A stretch of DNA of 64,000 nt from Filimonas lacunae (GCF_002355595.1 NZ_AP017422.1:4526001-4590000), one strand, 5' to 3'. Shown: positions 45,781-55,630, numbered from the stretch's first letter. Program-made: numbers and translations. The notes: generated from the letters alone by a model not told the origin.

Positions 45781-48700
45781 TGCAACAATTCTTTTAATAG
45801 GTTTAACACAGCTGCGATATTAGCAGTTTTGTCCGTTCCCAGTTTCTTTTTCAAAATGGCTTTCAGTTGTTCTACTTCCTGCGCCTTGTTTTTGGGCATC
45901 CTTACAATCTTCGGATTGATGGTGCTGAAAAAGGTGTCTATCTTTACGCCAATCACTTCTTCATTCTTCTCATCAATATCCACTTTAGAAATATTGGTCA
46001 AGCTATCCAGTTCCAAAATCATCGTTTTGAACTTGTCGTATAGCCATATTTCATCTTCATCGGTAAACAGCTCCATTGTTTTACCGCTCACTGCCTGCGC
46101 GAGTGAATTCAGCCACGATTTTTTATCGTCTAAAGCAGAGTCTACACGCTGTACAAACGTCTTCTGATTGGCTAATAGCAGGTGCTTTTTCAACTTGGAA
46201 AAACGCTCCTGCAGGTGCTGCTTATATTCTTCAAAGGCCACCGGTTTGCCTACAAATTCGCTGCAGATAAATTCCTCAAATCGTTTCACCAGTTCATCGT
46301 ACGATACCCGCAACTCCCGTACAGCATTTTGTAACAGCGCAGCGTACGATTGTAAACCATTTTTATCCCGCTGTAAGCTATCGAGCGATACGCCCAGCGC
46401 CTCGGGGAAAGCCTCGAAAAATGTTTGTTCCGGGTCTTTACTTTTTACAATGGCCTGCCTGATTTTTAACGCGGCGGACGACAAACGCATGGTTTGTTTG
46501 GAATATTCCGGTAACTGCTTGTAAAACGAAATGAAAGGCTTGATGGTTTCAATAAACGATTTATTGTCAAACTTCAGTTCGGTAGACTGGTTTAAGAAGG
46601 TGCGATAGCTGTTGAATATATCCAGTTTCACACCGCCAATATCAAAAGCCTTGATGGTATAATCGGCCGGAAATTTAGACACCAGCTCCAGGTTTTCTTC
46701 CGATAAACCGGGGATATAAGCACCGTCTTTGAATAGCGCATAGTCTTCCCGCTTCAGGAATAAAAACGTAGGCAGCCAAAAATCGATTAACCCTTGTTTG
46801 AGTTTGAAAGGACGTTTCGACAACACCTGCACCAATTCCGAAAGTCTTTTCTGCTCAGTTTTGGCGCTTTCCAAAAACTTTTCAGAAGCTTTCCACAGTT
46901 TGTTAAAGGAACTCTGCTTGTGAATGGTTACTACCTCAAAAGAATTATCCCGTACCGGTGATATCCCGTTTTCCTTCAACAGGGTGAGATAAATGGTTTT
47001 CTCCGGTGGAAATTTAGATTCTTCAAAACCCAGGTTCTCGTCCCCCCAATTATTCACCAACGCTTTGAAATAGTTCTTTTTTGCCGTGTGAATAGAGGAT
47101 GATATCTTATGCTTATTCAGCAACTCGTTTTTAAATATGGGGGTGGCATCATATACCATGCTGCACACTTGCGACAGTAATTTGTTGAAGTCCTTCTTAT
47201 CCGCAATCTTCTTTTCTTCCCCTTTAAAAAACCATTTCACATCCTTGCTGCCCGAATACATATTGTCGGAGATGTAATGATTCAGCAAACGAATCTGCGA
47301 CTCCACAATATTTTCCAACTCCCTTTTAGCTACTTTGTCTTCCGGGTTTTCTTCAATTACCTTCTGGCTTTTTTCAATTTCAAACAGCAGGTTCTTGATT
47401 TCACCGGAATTTTTGAAAAAGCAATAGATAATCGCTTCTTTCTGTGCCAGGGAGGCTTCCTGTACGTCGGCAATCTTTATTTTGTTGTTAAACACCAGGT
47501 TCACAATCCCATCAATCTCCCCTTCGGGAATTTCTTTGGTGATAGGATATTCCGAAATTTTGAACTCAAAAAAACGCGGGGTGCCCTTTTCGTACGAATA
47601 CAACTTGGCAAACACCGGCGTGAACTGAAAATATTTATGCAGGAAAGCCGACACGTCCCCCACCTCAGAAATCTTATTGGCGGCCTCACGCAATGCTTGC
47701 TCTATGTCTAAATCGGTTCCACCGAATAAAACGTAACGATGGTTGTATTTGCGATACCGGATAATTTTCTTGCTTTCCAGGTCGCTGATAATGGCTTTGC
47801 CATTTGCCACCCCACAAGCTATTTCCAGGTAACTGCTTAAAAAACGCTCATCTAAAACAGCGCCAACGGCAGGAAACACGTTCAACATGCCAATCGTCTT
47901 CAGCACTTTGATATACCCGTTGATGTCCGTGTCAAAAGTTCTTTCTACGTTTTCAATGGCCGCCCGGATAGAGCTCCAAGCCGAAAAATCGGGGTTATAC
48001 CGGGAAGTAAGGAAGGAGTAAAAATTAAAATTCAGGTAGTCATATACACAACTCAGGTTATAAAACGGGTTGTCCTTTTTATTCAGCCTGGCTAAACCGG
48101 TATGGTCTGTCGATTCCAAAAACGTAAACAACGAGCGCTCATTTTGCCCGTATTTCTGTAACGACGAGGTAAGCACGTTAGCCGCCAGCAAATCCAACGG
48201 ATACAGGTTTTCGGCTATACTGTTTACAAAGTCTTTGTTTAAGTTAAAGGCCTTAGTGGCTACCGTTAGTTTCAGGCATTTGTCTACGGCACTTTTGGGA
48301 AAATTGCCCTTGTTGCTACCGGCCACAAATTCCGAGGCCAGAAACAATAGCTGCTCCACAGGCTCGTTAAAGGTAATTCCCTGAAAACGGCCTCTTACTT
48401 TCGTCCATTCTTGCTTTTGTGTGCTGCTTAACGAGTAAGCGTAGGAATCAAAGGCCTGGTGAACGGTGGTGATGAGTACAATATTGTATTGGGGATTATT
48501 ACAAAACTCCGCTAACTGCTGCACAAAGTACAGCTCATTTTCGGGGTTATGGGCGCTGGCGTACTCTAGAAACTTACCAAACTCATCAATCAGCAAAAAC
48601 AACAACCCGTTGGTTTTACCTAAGGCATGGTACCGGTTGTATATCTCCGATAAAATGTTCTCCTGTTTATTTTTAGTAGTAGTGATGTCAAACATATCCG

Positions 48701-48998
48701 CGAAATACTCCACCATAGAGGTGTAAGAACCCACTACCTTTATAAAATCCACCTTCGGATTGGCAATAAAATTAGGATTAAAGTAACGCTTCTTGCCTTT
48801 GATACTTTGTTCAAATGCCAACAGGAAAGACGATTTCCCTGTTCCATAAGTACCGATGATGTTAAAAGCCTTGATGCCTGTCTTAAAATCATTTACAATC
48901 TGGCTTACAACTTGCGCTGCATTTGGTGTAGGGATATAGTGAAAATCCCTTTCAGTATCTCTGAGGATATTGACCGATGTAGTGAAATTATTTGCCAT
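45777..48998 (-). CDS. Large P-loop ATPase of the modification module (SspC/BrxC-like)
   Basis: A 1073-residue protein with Walker A GTYGTGKS at 49-56, Walker B FLLIDEFGKF at about 137 and a helical C-terminal two-thirds. It starts with a MANNFTTSVNILRDTERDFH segment and is the size of the large ATPases in phosphorothioation and BREX-type systems. It lies between the DUF4007 and PAPS-reductase-like genes and overlaps both. It probably powers DNA remodelling for the modification complex. Confidence 0.75.
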   Translation of the reverse strand: MANNFTTSVNILRDTERDFHYIPTPNAAQVVSQIVNDFKTGIKAFNIIGTYGTGKSSFLLAFEQSIKGKKRYFNPNFIANPKVDFIKVVGSYTSMVEYFADMFDITTTKNKQENILSEIYNRYHALGKTNGLLFLLIDEFGKFLEYASAHNPENELYFVQQLAEFCNNPQYNIVLITTVHQAFDSYAYSLSSTQKQEWTKVRGRFQGITFNEPVEQLLFLASEFVAGSNKGNFPKSAVDKCLKLTVATKAFNLNKDFVNSIAENLYPLDLLAANVLTSSLQKYGQNERSLFTFLESTDHTGLARLNKKDNPFYNLSCVYDYLNFNFYSFLTSRYNPDFSAWSSIRAAIENVERTFDTDINGYIKVLKTIGMLNVFPAVGAVLDERFLSSYLEIACGVANGKAIISDLESKKIIRYRKYNHRYVLFGGTDLDIEQALREAANKISEVGDVSAFLHKYFQFTPVFAKLYSYEKGTPRFFEFKISEYPITKEIPEGEIDGIVNLVFNNKIKIADVQEASLAQKEAIIYCFFKNSGEIKNLLFEIEKSQKVIEENPEDKVAKRELENIVESQIRLLNHYISDNMYSGSKDVKWFFKGEEKKIADKKDFNKLLSQVCSMVYDATPIFKNELLNKHKISSSIHTAKKNYFKALVNNWGDENLGFEESKFPPEKTIYLTLLKENGISPVRDNSFEVVTIHKQSSFNKLWKASEKFLESAKTEQKRLSELVQVLSKRPFKLKQGLIDFWLPTFLFLKREDYALFKDGAYIPGLSEENLELVSKFPADYTIKAFDIGGVKLDIFNSYRTFLNQSTELKFDNKSFIETIKPFISFYKQLPEYSKQTMRLSSAALKIRQAIVKSKDPEQTFFEAFPEALGVSLDSLQRDKNGLQSYAALLQNAVRELRVSYDELVKRFEEFICSEFVGKPVAFEEYKQHLQERFSKLKKHLLLANQKTFVQRVDSALDDKKSWLNSLAQAVSGKTMELFTDEDEIWLYDKFKTMILELDSLTNISKVDIDEKNEEVIGVKIDTFFSTINPKIVRMPKNKAQEVEQLKAILKKKLGTDKTANIAAVLNLLKELLQ

Positions 48999-49872
48999 AA
49001 TATTTGTCTAAAATTGAGTAAGCGTTCAGTTTGTTCTTCAATTGCAATTCCTTAATACCTGCGTGATCGGTAAACGTGATGTTTTTATGCCCACTCGCTA
49101 TCCCTTCTATCTTATTCATCAAGCCCGAGCGGTTTAAAGCGAAAATGACACCCGGACTGTTTTTAGTATGTTCCAATGTATCCAGGCTTATCGCATTTCC
49201 ATAGTTGCCATTATCCAATATTGCATACAGCACTACTGCCTCCGGCAAACTGTACCGCTCATTATTTTCAATCTGAAACTGCTCGTCTTTGCCCCTTCCC
49301 ACCGTTTTCAGCAAGCCAATTTCCGACAATATTCCAGAATAACTATCCTCAATATCACCATTTTGCGCGTCCCCTTTATACATGTTAATAAAAACATTAA
49401 AGTCCTTCGCTATCGTATTTTCATTAAAATTGAGGATAGGGGTAATTTCTTGTGTTCTTCTTAAGTAGTTCAAAAACGTTTCCCTGGTAAAAAACAGCTT
49501 TTCCCTTCTAAATTCATTAAACATGATACTGTAGATAGAAGCCATGCCCCCTTTTACTAGCTGGTAATGCAATAACCATAAGCTAGCCTCATCTTCCAAG
49601 TAAGGGTCATAGCCGGTTTCATTGTCAAACAGCCTTGTTCCAAATTCAGTAGGCACATCCTTGTTGTCAATGATGTTAAATGCTTTCATCCAATACCGGA
49701 TAGCCGACACCATGTTTTTACCCACTCCTAACTTTACCACGGCCTCTTCGTCGTTAAAAGAACGCTGTTCCTGCACATAATCATAGCCTTTTTTCAGCCA
49801 AAGCTGCCTACAGGGAAAGGAGTCGTGTCCAGAAAAAGTATGCTTGATGGTATCTATCGTTAATTCGCTCAT
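48988..49872 (-). CDS. DUF4007-family protein (SspB-like)
   Basis: A 294-residue protein with the DUF4007 opening (HTFSGHDSFPCRQLWLKKGY) and helical body. DUF4007 proteins are typically next to PAPS-reductase-like genes; SspB, the DNA-nicking component of the Ssp phosphorothioation system, is, to my recollection, in this family. Overlaps the ATPase start by 11 bases. It is the first structural gene after the XRE regulator, 33 bp downstream of its stop. Confidence 0.8.
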   Translation of the reverse strand: MSELTIDTIKHTFSGHDSFPCRQLWLKKGYDYVQEQRSFNDEEAVVKLGVGKNMVSAIRYWMKAFNIIDNKDVPTEFGTRLFDNETGYDPYLEDEASLWLLHYQLVKGGMASIYSIMFNEFRREKLFFTRETFLNYLRRTQEITPILNFNENTIAKDFNVFINMYKGDAQNGDIEDSYSGILSEIGLLKTVGRGKDEQFQIENNERYSLPEAVVLYAILDNGNYGNAISLDTLEHTKNSPGVIFALNRSGLMNKIEGIASGHKNITFTDHAGIKELQLKNKLNAYSILDKYYGK

Positions 49873-49905
49873 TCTATTTGATGTCTTACTTAGTTAATTA
49901 GAAAT

Positions 49906-50106
49906 TTACCCATTCTCTTTGGAGGAAACCAATAGCATTCTTACGTCTACCTCCAACACCTCCGCAATGTCAAACAAGGTTTCTACCGATGGTTGCCGCG
50001 CATTATTGCACCATTGGGAGACCGTTGCCTGGTTTTTGCCAAGTTTATCAGCCAGCCACTTGTTTTTTACATTTAGCTCTGCCAATACTACTCTAATCCT
50101 ATTCAT
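49906..50106 (-). CDS. XRE-family transcriptional regulator
   Basis: 66 residues from the ATG at 50106 (a TTG at 50121 is the alternative). Complete Cro/CI-type helix-turn-helix: KWLADKLGKNQATVSQWCNN. First gene of the leftward defence operon. A matching inverted repeat overlaps its promoter, so autoregulation is likely. Confidence 0.88.
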   Translation of the reverse strand: MNRIRVVLAELNVKNKWLADKLGKNQATVSQWCNNARQPSVETLFDIAEVLEVDVRMLLVSSKENG

Positions 50107-50124
50107 CTCTTTAATAGTCAAAAG

Positions 50125-50145
50125 TTTGCGTTTTAGGCAAATTTA
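50125..50145 (-). promoter_or_regulatory. Promoter with overlapping inverted repeat
   Basis: Minus-strand TAAATTTG (50145-50138) fits the -7 consensus. TTTGC (50125-50129) and GCAAA (50137-50141) form an inverted repeat with a 7-bp spacer that covers part of this element. Likely operator for the XRE regulator. Confidence 0.5.
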
Positions 50146-50319
50146 TACCAGAAAAAGGTAAACATGTTAACTTATCAACACGTGGGGAAAACCTAATACA
50201 TTCCATTGCAGAGCTATTGCTAAATGGTTAGAATGCTCCCTATGATTATCCAATAAACCTTAAAAAACGTAAAAGAAAGCTATAACTTGTTATAACTATA
50301 CCTTTCAATACCACTTCTT

Positions 50320-50574
50320 GTGAAAAAAGAACATTACTTCCTCGCAGTGCTCATTGCATTCACTTCTATCACTAGTGTTTTCTCCTTCAAGAAGGCTGCT
50401 TCTTCAAAGTATTATTTCATAAGAAGCGCCTAGGGCGTATGTACCATCCAAGCGGTGGGCTACCTGTATGCACCGGGGAGACCCATGCCATCTGAAGCTT
50501 TTTATATTAGTTATAGTACAGTTTCCGCTGTCAATTGCCCCTATGGTGGCTATTTTGCGCAGAGTTTTTTATAA
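50320..50574 (+). pseudogene. Small exported peptide gene interrupted by an amber codon
   Basis: A GTG at 50320 starts a signal peptide (MKKEHYFLAVLIAFTSITSV). The frame hits TAG at 50431, then continues in frame through 46 more codons to TAA at 50572. The downstream part ends NCPYGGYFAQSFL, which matches the remnant at 34133. The peptide family resembles the intact gene at 2021 in size and signal. Read as a pseudogene by one nonsense change, most simply CAG to TAG. Amber read-through is less likely. Confidence 0.6.
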
Positions 50575-51087
50575 AGCTCCCTATGTAGAAACACAAGGAT
50601 AAATCCTAAACCAAAATTTAACTTCTTATGAAGTATTAAAAATATCGTTCGGCAGAAAAAATAAACGTTCTGAACAAAATGAACGAGTGTTTTTCCCATT
50701 CAACTTTATCCTGTTCTTCTTAATCGACTACCATTCCACTTATTTTAGTGAAATCATCTGAGTGCTCTCGTCTTGTCCGAGACGATGAAAAGCCTATATG
50801 TATATGCATTTTTCCTGAATTGAGCTTGTCTCTATTAACAAGAAGCTGAATATAATTTCATTTCAAGTAAAAAAAAGAGCATTTCTCCGTTATACAATGC
50901 CTTCAACTCCTATTATATTATACGAAGCGAAAGTGTAGACAGAAAACTCCGCCTTGATTTGAAACGTAACAGCCCTGACTGCATCAATCACAAACGTCGT
51001 GTAGATTGGTTTTGCGAATTCTGTCTTACTAAATTTTCAGATTGTAACATTGAGATTTACTTATTAATACTCATTAAAACGATAGTG
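50575..51087. other. Non-coding stretch upstream of the thioredoxin gene
   Basis: AT-rich, no ORF with coding character. It includes the leader of the gene at 51088, whose frame extends upstream to 50959 but has no signal peptide there. I see no terminator or RNA gene in it. Confidence 0.5.
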
Positions 51088-52401
51088 ATGAAGTTTACAG
51101 GAGTGCTTATACTATGCTTTGGTTTATTCTTTTACGGTTTTAGTCAGGGCTCATGCAATGTTAATTTTGTAAAAGAGTCGAGATGGGAACAAATTCTTAA
51201 GAAGGCTAAAGAGGAGAATAAAAATATATTTATCGATTGTGTAGCCAGTTGGTGCGGACCATGCAAGAGAATGGACAAATTTGTGTACACTGACTGCAAG
51301 ATATCGGATTATGTGAATGAAAGGTATATCGCTATCAAATTACAATTTGATAGCACTACCAATGACGACGAATCTGTACGTGCGATGTACAGTTTAGCCG
51401 AGGAAATCAATCGAAAATACATAATTGCTGCCTATCCCACCTTCCTATTCTTTTCTCCTAAAGGGGAATTGCTGCATAAAGATATCGGAGGAAGAGAGCC
51501 AAACGGATTTAAATCCTTGTTATCCGAAGCTTCAGATTCAAGTAAGCAGTTCTATACACTTTTAAAACGATACGACAACCGGAAGCTGGATCCGCGTGAA
51601 ATGATGCAACTTTCTAAAATGGCTACCCGGCTTCACTTGAGTAAAAAATCAAAAATTATAGCCTACGATTATATTGACAATTGGTTGATGAAGCAGCCGG
51701 ATAGTATAATATTACATCCTTCCAACATCGCTTTTATGGGTGATTATATTAACTCTTCTAATAAGAAAGCTTACTCCTTCTTCAGAAAAAAACATAATAC
51801 TATCAATACAGCCATGAGAGATTCAGGCTATGTAAGATCAGTATATAATAGAATTATCAATGAGGAATACATATTACCTGAATTATATATCACCCCCTTC
51901 TTGGGTTCAGACAAAAGAGTATTTAAATCGTCTACTCCAGATTGGGAACTGATGTATAAAAAAATTAGAAAACAATACGACACCAGTTATACCAATTGGA
52001 ATATTCTATTTGCTAAAATTGATTGGTATAGAGAACAGGCGCTTTGGGAAAATTTAGGAAAGGTGTACGTGGAATATTTCAATAGATATGGCGTAAACAC
52101 CTCTTCTCTTATTTTAAGTATGGGGGTGAATACTGTTTGCTGGGATGTTATATTTAAACACGTAAATGATGTAGGGGTTTTAAATAAGTCCACTGAATGG
52201 ATGGCTCAGGTGCTTAAAGCTCAACCTGACGTTCCTGAATTTATTGACACTTATGCTAATTTACTGTATAAGGTGGGAAAGCAACAACAGGCATTGGTTA
52301 TGCAGGAGAAAGCCGTATCAATAGCTCAAAACAAAGAAAGCTATATTGAAAACTTAAATAAAATGAAATCTGGTATTCCTACCTGGAAAAATTCAAAATA
52401 A
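51088..52401 (+). CDS. Thioredoxin-fold protein with CGPC and TPR-like C-terminus
   Basis: I chose the ATG at 51088 because a signal peptide (MKFTGVLILCFGLFFYGFSQ) follows directly; the longer frame from 50959 is probably leader. The 437-residue product has an active WCGPCKRM, PTFLFFSPKGELLHKD and a TPR-like C-terminus (TYANLLYKVGKQQQALVMQ). It is a paralogue of the gene at 7514, which lacks the cysteines. It lies 13 bp before the DUF4397-like gene, so the pair mirrors the left locus. Role: periplasmic disulfide reduction or isomerisation, partner unknown. Confidence 0.85.
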   Translation: MKFTGVLILCFGLFFYGFSQGSCNVNFVKESRWEQILKKAKEENKNIFIDCVASWCGPCKRMDKFVYTDCKISDYVNERYIAIKLQFDSTTNDDESVRAMYSLAEEINRKYIIAAYPTFLFFSPKGELLHKDIGGREPNGFKSLLSEASDSSKQFYTLLKRYDNRKLDPREMMQLSKMATRLHLSKKSKIIAYDYIDNWLMKQPDSIILHPSNIAFMGDYINSSNKKAYSFFRKKHNTINTAMRDSGYVRSVYNRIINEEYILPELYITPFLGSDKRVFKSSTPDWELMYKKIRKQYDTSYTNWNILFAKIDWYREQALWENLGKVYVEYFNRYGVNTSSLILSMGVNTVCWDVIFKHVNDVGVLNKSTEWMAQVLKAQPDVPEFIDTYANLLYKVGKQQQALVMQEKAVSIAQNKESYIENLNKMKSGIPTWKNSK

Positions 52402-52414
52402 TAACAACTTTTTT

Positions 52415-53095
52415 ATGAAAAAAGACATTCGCTTATTCTGTGGATTATTAATGTTACTATCTATTTCATGTAAAAAGATAGATTCTATTCCTACCAGTCC
52501 TATTACTTCCATCACTATTACTAATGTAATTAATGACGGGAAGGGTATAAAATTGATTAACAACCTTCGTGACAGTGCTCCTACCAATGACTTTAAGCAA
52601 TTTGCTATTCCTTCTGGAGTCCAAAAACTGTACCTATATCCACTGAAAGATTCATTAAATCCATACTATAATCAAATCAAGACATTGAATAACGGCGAAG
52701 TTTATTCCTTGTTCTTGTTTGGTACAGTTAATGCAATAGATACAATCTGGCAGAAGGAAAACCTTCCTTATTATGCAGACAGCGTGTTCGGCGTCAGATT
52801 TATTAACCTTTGTTACAATTCATCGGCAGTCAATGTCACTTTGGATACATCCCCTGCCATAAATGAATTCTCTTCTGTAGCCTACAAATCAATTACATCT
52901 TTTAAAACCTATCCAGGACCTTACAATATTTCGCAATACGTTTTTCAGGTTCGTGATGCAACAACTACAACAATATTAACTACATTGAGACTTTCAACTT
53001 CAAGATTTAAAAGTATAACCCTCGTCTTTAGAGGTATGAAAGGATCTACTCCAGCTACGACTTCTTATGGATTGCTTAAAGTAGATAATAACTAA
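52415..53095 (+). CDS. DUF4397-like lipoprotein (paralogue of 4979)
   Basis: A 226-residue protein with lipoprotein signal (LLMLLSISC), and the same block order as the gene at 4979: GEVYSLFLFG, NAIDTIWQKEN, YADSVFGVRFINL, a variable beta region and VFQVRDA. Directly follows the thioredoxin-fold gene. Surface exposure is likely, ligand unknown. Confidence 0.75.
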   Translation: MKKDIRLFCGLLMLLSISCKKIDSIPTSPITSITITNVINDGKGIKLINNLRDSAPTNDFKQFAIPSGVQKLYLYPLKDSLNPYYNQIKTLNNGEVYSLFLFGTVNAIDTIWQKENLPYYADSVFGVRFINLCYNSSAVNVTLDTSPAINEFSSVAYKSITSFKTYPGPYNISQYVFQVRDATTTTILTTLRLSTSRFKSITLVFRGMKGSTPATTSYGLLKVDNN

Positions 53096-53101
53096 TTACT
53101 T

Positions 53102-53150
53102 ATAAAATATAAGTTGCTGCATATCATATATGCAGCAACTTATATTTTAT
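53102..53150 (+). terminator. Strong intrinsic terminator
   Basis: A 23-bp perfect stem (53102-53124 with 53128-53150) with a 3-nt loop and a T-run after it, seven bases past the lipoprotein stop. Confidence 0.9.
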
Positions 53151-53830
53151 TTTTTTGTTGCATATATGACTTTATACATTATAATGCATGACCATATAAA
53201 TATCCTCTAGCACAGCATTTTTGCCTAGGGTCCGTAAAATAATCTGTGAGGACTGCACCGCGTGGAAAAGGAGTTCCAACAGGAAAAAGATATATTTGAA
53301 ATGGCACTGTACATCTAGTCTTAAGAACAGTGTAGACAAAAATACTCTTATCCCATGTTATTATTTTTTAAAAGCAAAAACACAGCTTACCATTGATATT
53401 ATAGAAATTATCGATAAAATGTATTTTACTTTATTCATAATCTGCATTTTTTAAATTAATTTGTTTGCCTTTTGTTCAACAAATATGGCATTTCTGCTCT
53501 GTCATAACTCATTAAGATCTAGGCATTCTTTTACAACACAAGCCCTAATTTACCACTGTAGCATAGCCTATTAGAATTATGTCGCTAATCCAATTGTTAT
53601 CTTCTATACTATTTAAATATCCAGCCATTATTAAAGAAATGTAGAAAACGCTAGCAGAAGCAGATACTAAGCGTTTAAGTTACTTTATTTAGAAATATCC
53701 TCTCGGCATACATCTATCGATTTATGGAACACTTATTTTGTAGATTATGCCATGTTCCTTTTAAAATTGCTAATGAACTGTTTATTGATAGAAGTTATTC
53801 TATATTGAAAATAACAAGAATACCCCATTT
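53151..53830. other. AT-rich non-coding stretch
   Basis: About 680 bp with no convincing gene. A 77-codon frame from a TTG at 53221 lacks any recognisable domain or signal. I searched it for a short precursor peptide for the LanKC-like gene and found none. Confidence 0.5.
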
Positions 53831-55612
53831 ATGGAAAATGCAATAAATAACCTGTACGGATTAGAAGATATTTTGGCAGGACTTGACTTTACTAAAAATG
53901 ACGATCTTCTATCCTATATAGGACATGACGACAGAAAGAAACTTGTTTTAATACATTATGGCACACATGATGAAGTGGAACAAAGACTTCAGTTTATACT
54001 CTATTTAAAGGAGCATTTGCCTATTACAGATATTTTCCACAAATATGTTGATATCGAAAAAGGTTATTTCATAATTGATTACAGTGAACAAACAATAGAC
54101 ATTTCGATACCTAAAGAAAGTCGTCACCAAGGCTGGGGGTTTCTTTCTAAAAATGTAAAGCTTTATATTATAAGCACACTTATTAATGTTGCAAACATTA
54201 TTAAAACAGCCTATAAAATTTGTACAGTTGACAATTTTTTTACTCCAGACTCCTTTCTCATCAGAGATGGAAAGATGTATTTAAGAAATATAAGAATGCT
54301 ACATCCTGGCACCGAAAACCAAAGCAATTCTTCACCCAGCATCCGTATGCTAGGTTGGATGATTATTCATTTTATTTCTGGCTACTACCCTGTTAAATTT
54401 GATTTATCTAACAAAGATTTAATGAAATCAAATTTATCATATTTTATCCCTGATTATGCCATTATTGATCTTGTGTTAAAGTGTCTGTCAGAAGAAGAAC
54501 AGCCTGATTGGGATACTATTTCTCTAGCTTTAGATACTTTTTTTCGTAAAACACGTAATAGCACATCCGAAAATACAGTTTCTTTCTTCAGAGGAACTGA
54601 AGGAGTAAAAGACAACTCTTGGATTAATTTAGATCTTATGTCTATTATTCCGGACAATGATAGCTGGAGTAATGGCAAAGCGGGGTATTATTATTGTATG
54701 AACATGTTGATTAGTACAATAAAACACGTTGAACACACATTTACATCAATAAATTCACCTTCTGTCGAAAGCGGTTTATTTAGAGGGACAGCAGGTTTTT
54801 TTTTAGGAGATACGGAAACTGCAGAATGGCATATGAAAGAATATTTCCCAGCCCCGATAGCCTTTAATATTGAAGAAGGGGCCGCTGGCCAAGGTTTAGC
54901 AGCTTTGCTTAAACTGAAAACATTGAATCCAAAAGTTACTTTCTCCAATTCAGTAAGGTATGCCGATTATTTATTAGAATATCAAACGGAAGATGGTTCC
55001 TGGAGATTTAATTCCAGAAAAGGAATCTTCGGATTTACACATGGAGTAGCTGGTGTTGCATCATTTCTGTGGTTGTTTTATTTGCACTTTCCTGAGGAAC
55101 GTATAAAAGAAGCAGCTATCAGAACTATGGACTATTTGATAATGCATTCCCATGACAATAATGGAAGTATTAACTGGCCTGTAAGGATCGATAAGAATGT
55201 AGTTACTCCATGGTTTGATGATGGCGCTACTGGCATAGCATTGGCATTCATTGTTGCTTATAAAGCAACAATGAATGATCTTTACAAAAAAATGGCAGAA
55301 GATGTGCTGTCAGGCATTCCAGCCGATTACCATTCAAACCACTTATGCTATCTTAATGGATTAGCCGGTATAGGCGATACTTATCTGGAAGCCTTTTACA
55401 CTTTTAAAAATCCAATATGGAAATCCAGAGCGTCTTTTATTTTTAATCAGTTATCTCATCTACGATGCAGAAACGAATCGGGCTATTATTGGGTGGTAGA
55501 AAATGAACAGAAGTTAAGATCAGGCCTCTTAGATGGCAACCTAGGTATTTTTTACTTTCTATACCGGTTTGTTTCAGATGGCAGGATTCCTCATTTATTT
55601 ATGCCTGAATAA
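53831..55612 (+). CDS. LanKC-like protein: pseudokinase plus LanC-fold cyclase lacking zinc ligands
   Basis: A 593-residue protein. The N-terminal ~250 residues look like a degraded kinase: hinge GYFIIDYSEQ, a catalytic-loop-like VDNFFTPDSFLI, and no DFG. The C-terminal half follows the LanC barrel: GFTHG (His404), then PWFDDGATG where LanC enzymes have WC-x-G (Trp461), and LCYLNGLAG (Cys506) where they have LCHG. Two of the three zinc-binding positions are therefore missing. Class III/IV lanthipeptide synthetases share this order but are longer and zinc-dependent. This one is either catalytically dead or has another use of the fold. No precursor peptide gene with cysteines is intact nearby. 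Confidence 0.75.
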   Translation: MENAINNLYGLEDILAGLDFTKNDDLLSYIGHDDRKKLVLIHYGTHDEVEQRLQFILYLKEHLPITDIFHKYVDIEKGYFIIDYSEQTIDISIPKESRHQGWGFLSKNVKLYIISTLINVANIIKTAYKICTVDNFFTPDSFLIRDGKMYLRNIRMLHPGTENQSNSSPSIRMLGWMIIHFISGYYPVKFDLSNKDLMKSNLSYFIPDYAIIDLVLKCLSEEEQPDWDTISLALDTFFRKTRNSTSENTVSFFRGTEGVKDNSWINLDLMSIIPDNDSWSNGKAGYYYCMNMLISTIKHVEHTFTSINSPSVESGLFRGTAGFFLGDTETAEWHMKEYFPAPIAFNIEEGAAGQGLAALLKLKTLNPKVTFSNSVRYADYLLEYQTEDGSWRFNSRKGIFGFTHGVAGVASFLWLFYLHFPEERIKEAAIRTMDYLIMHSHDNNGSINWPVRIDKNVVTPWFDDGATGIALAFIVAYKATMNDLYKKMAEDVLSGIPADYHSNHLCYLNGLAGIGDTYLEAFYTFKNPIWKSRASFIFNQLSHLRCRNESGYYWVVENEQKLRSGLLDGNLGIFYFLYRFVSDGRIPHLFMPE

Positions 55613-55630
55613 TATACTTTGTTGCGCTAC

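Noticed and set aside
50959-51087. Long N-terminus of the thioredoxin-fold protein at 51088
   Set aside because: It would bury the clear signal peptide; the part looks like untranslated leader.
53221-53454. 77-codon frame upstream of the LanKC-like gene as a precursor peptide
   Set aside because: TTG start, no leader-core pattern, no signal, composition like the surrounding non-coding DNA.
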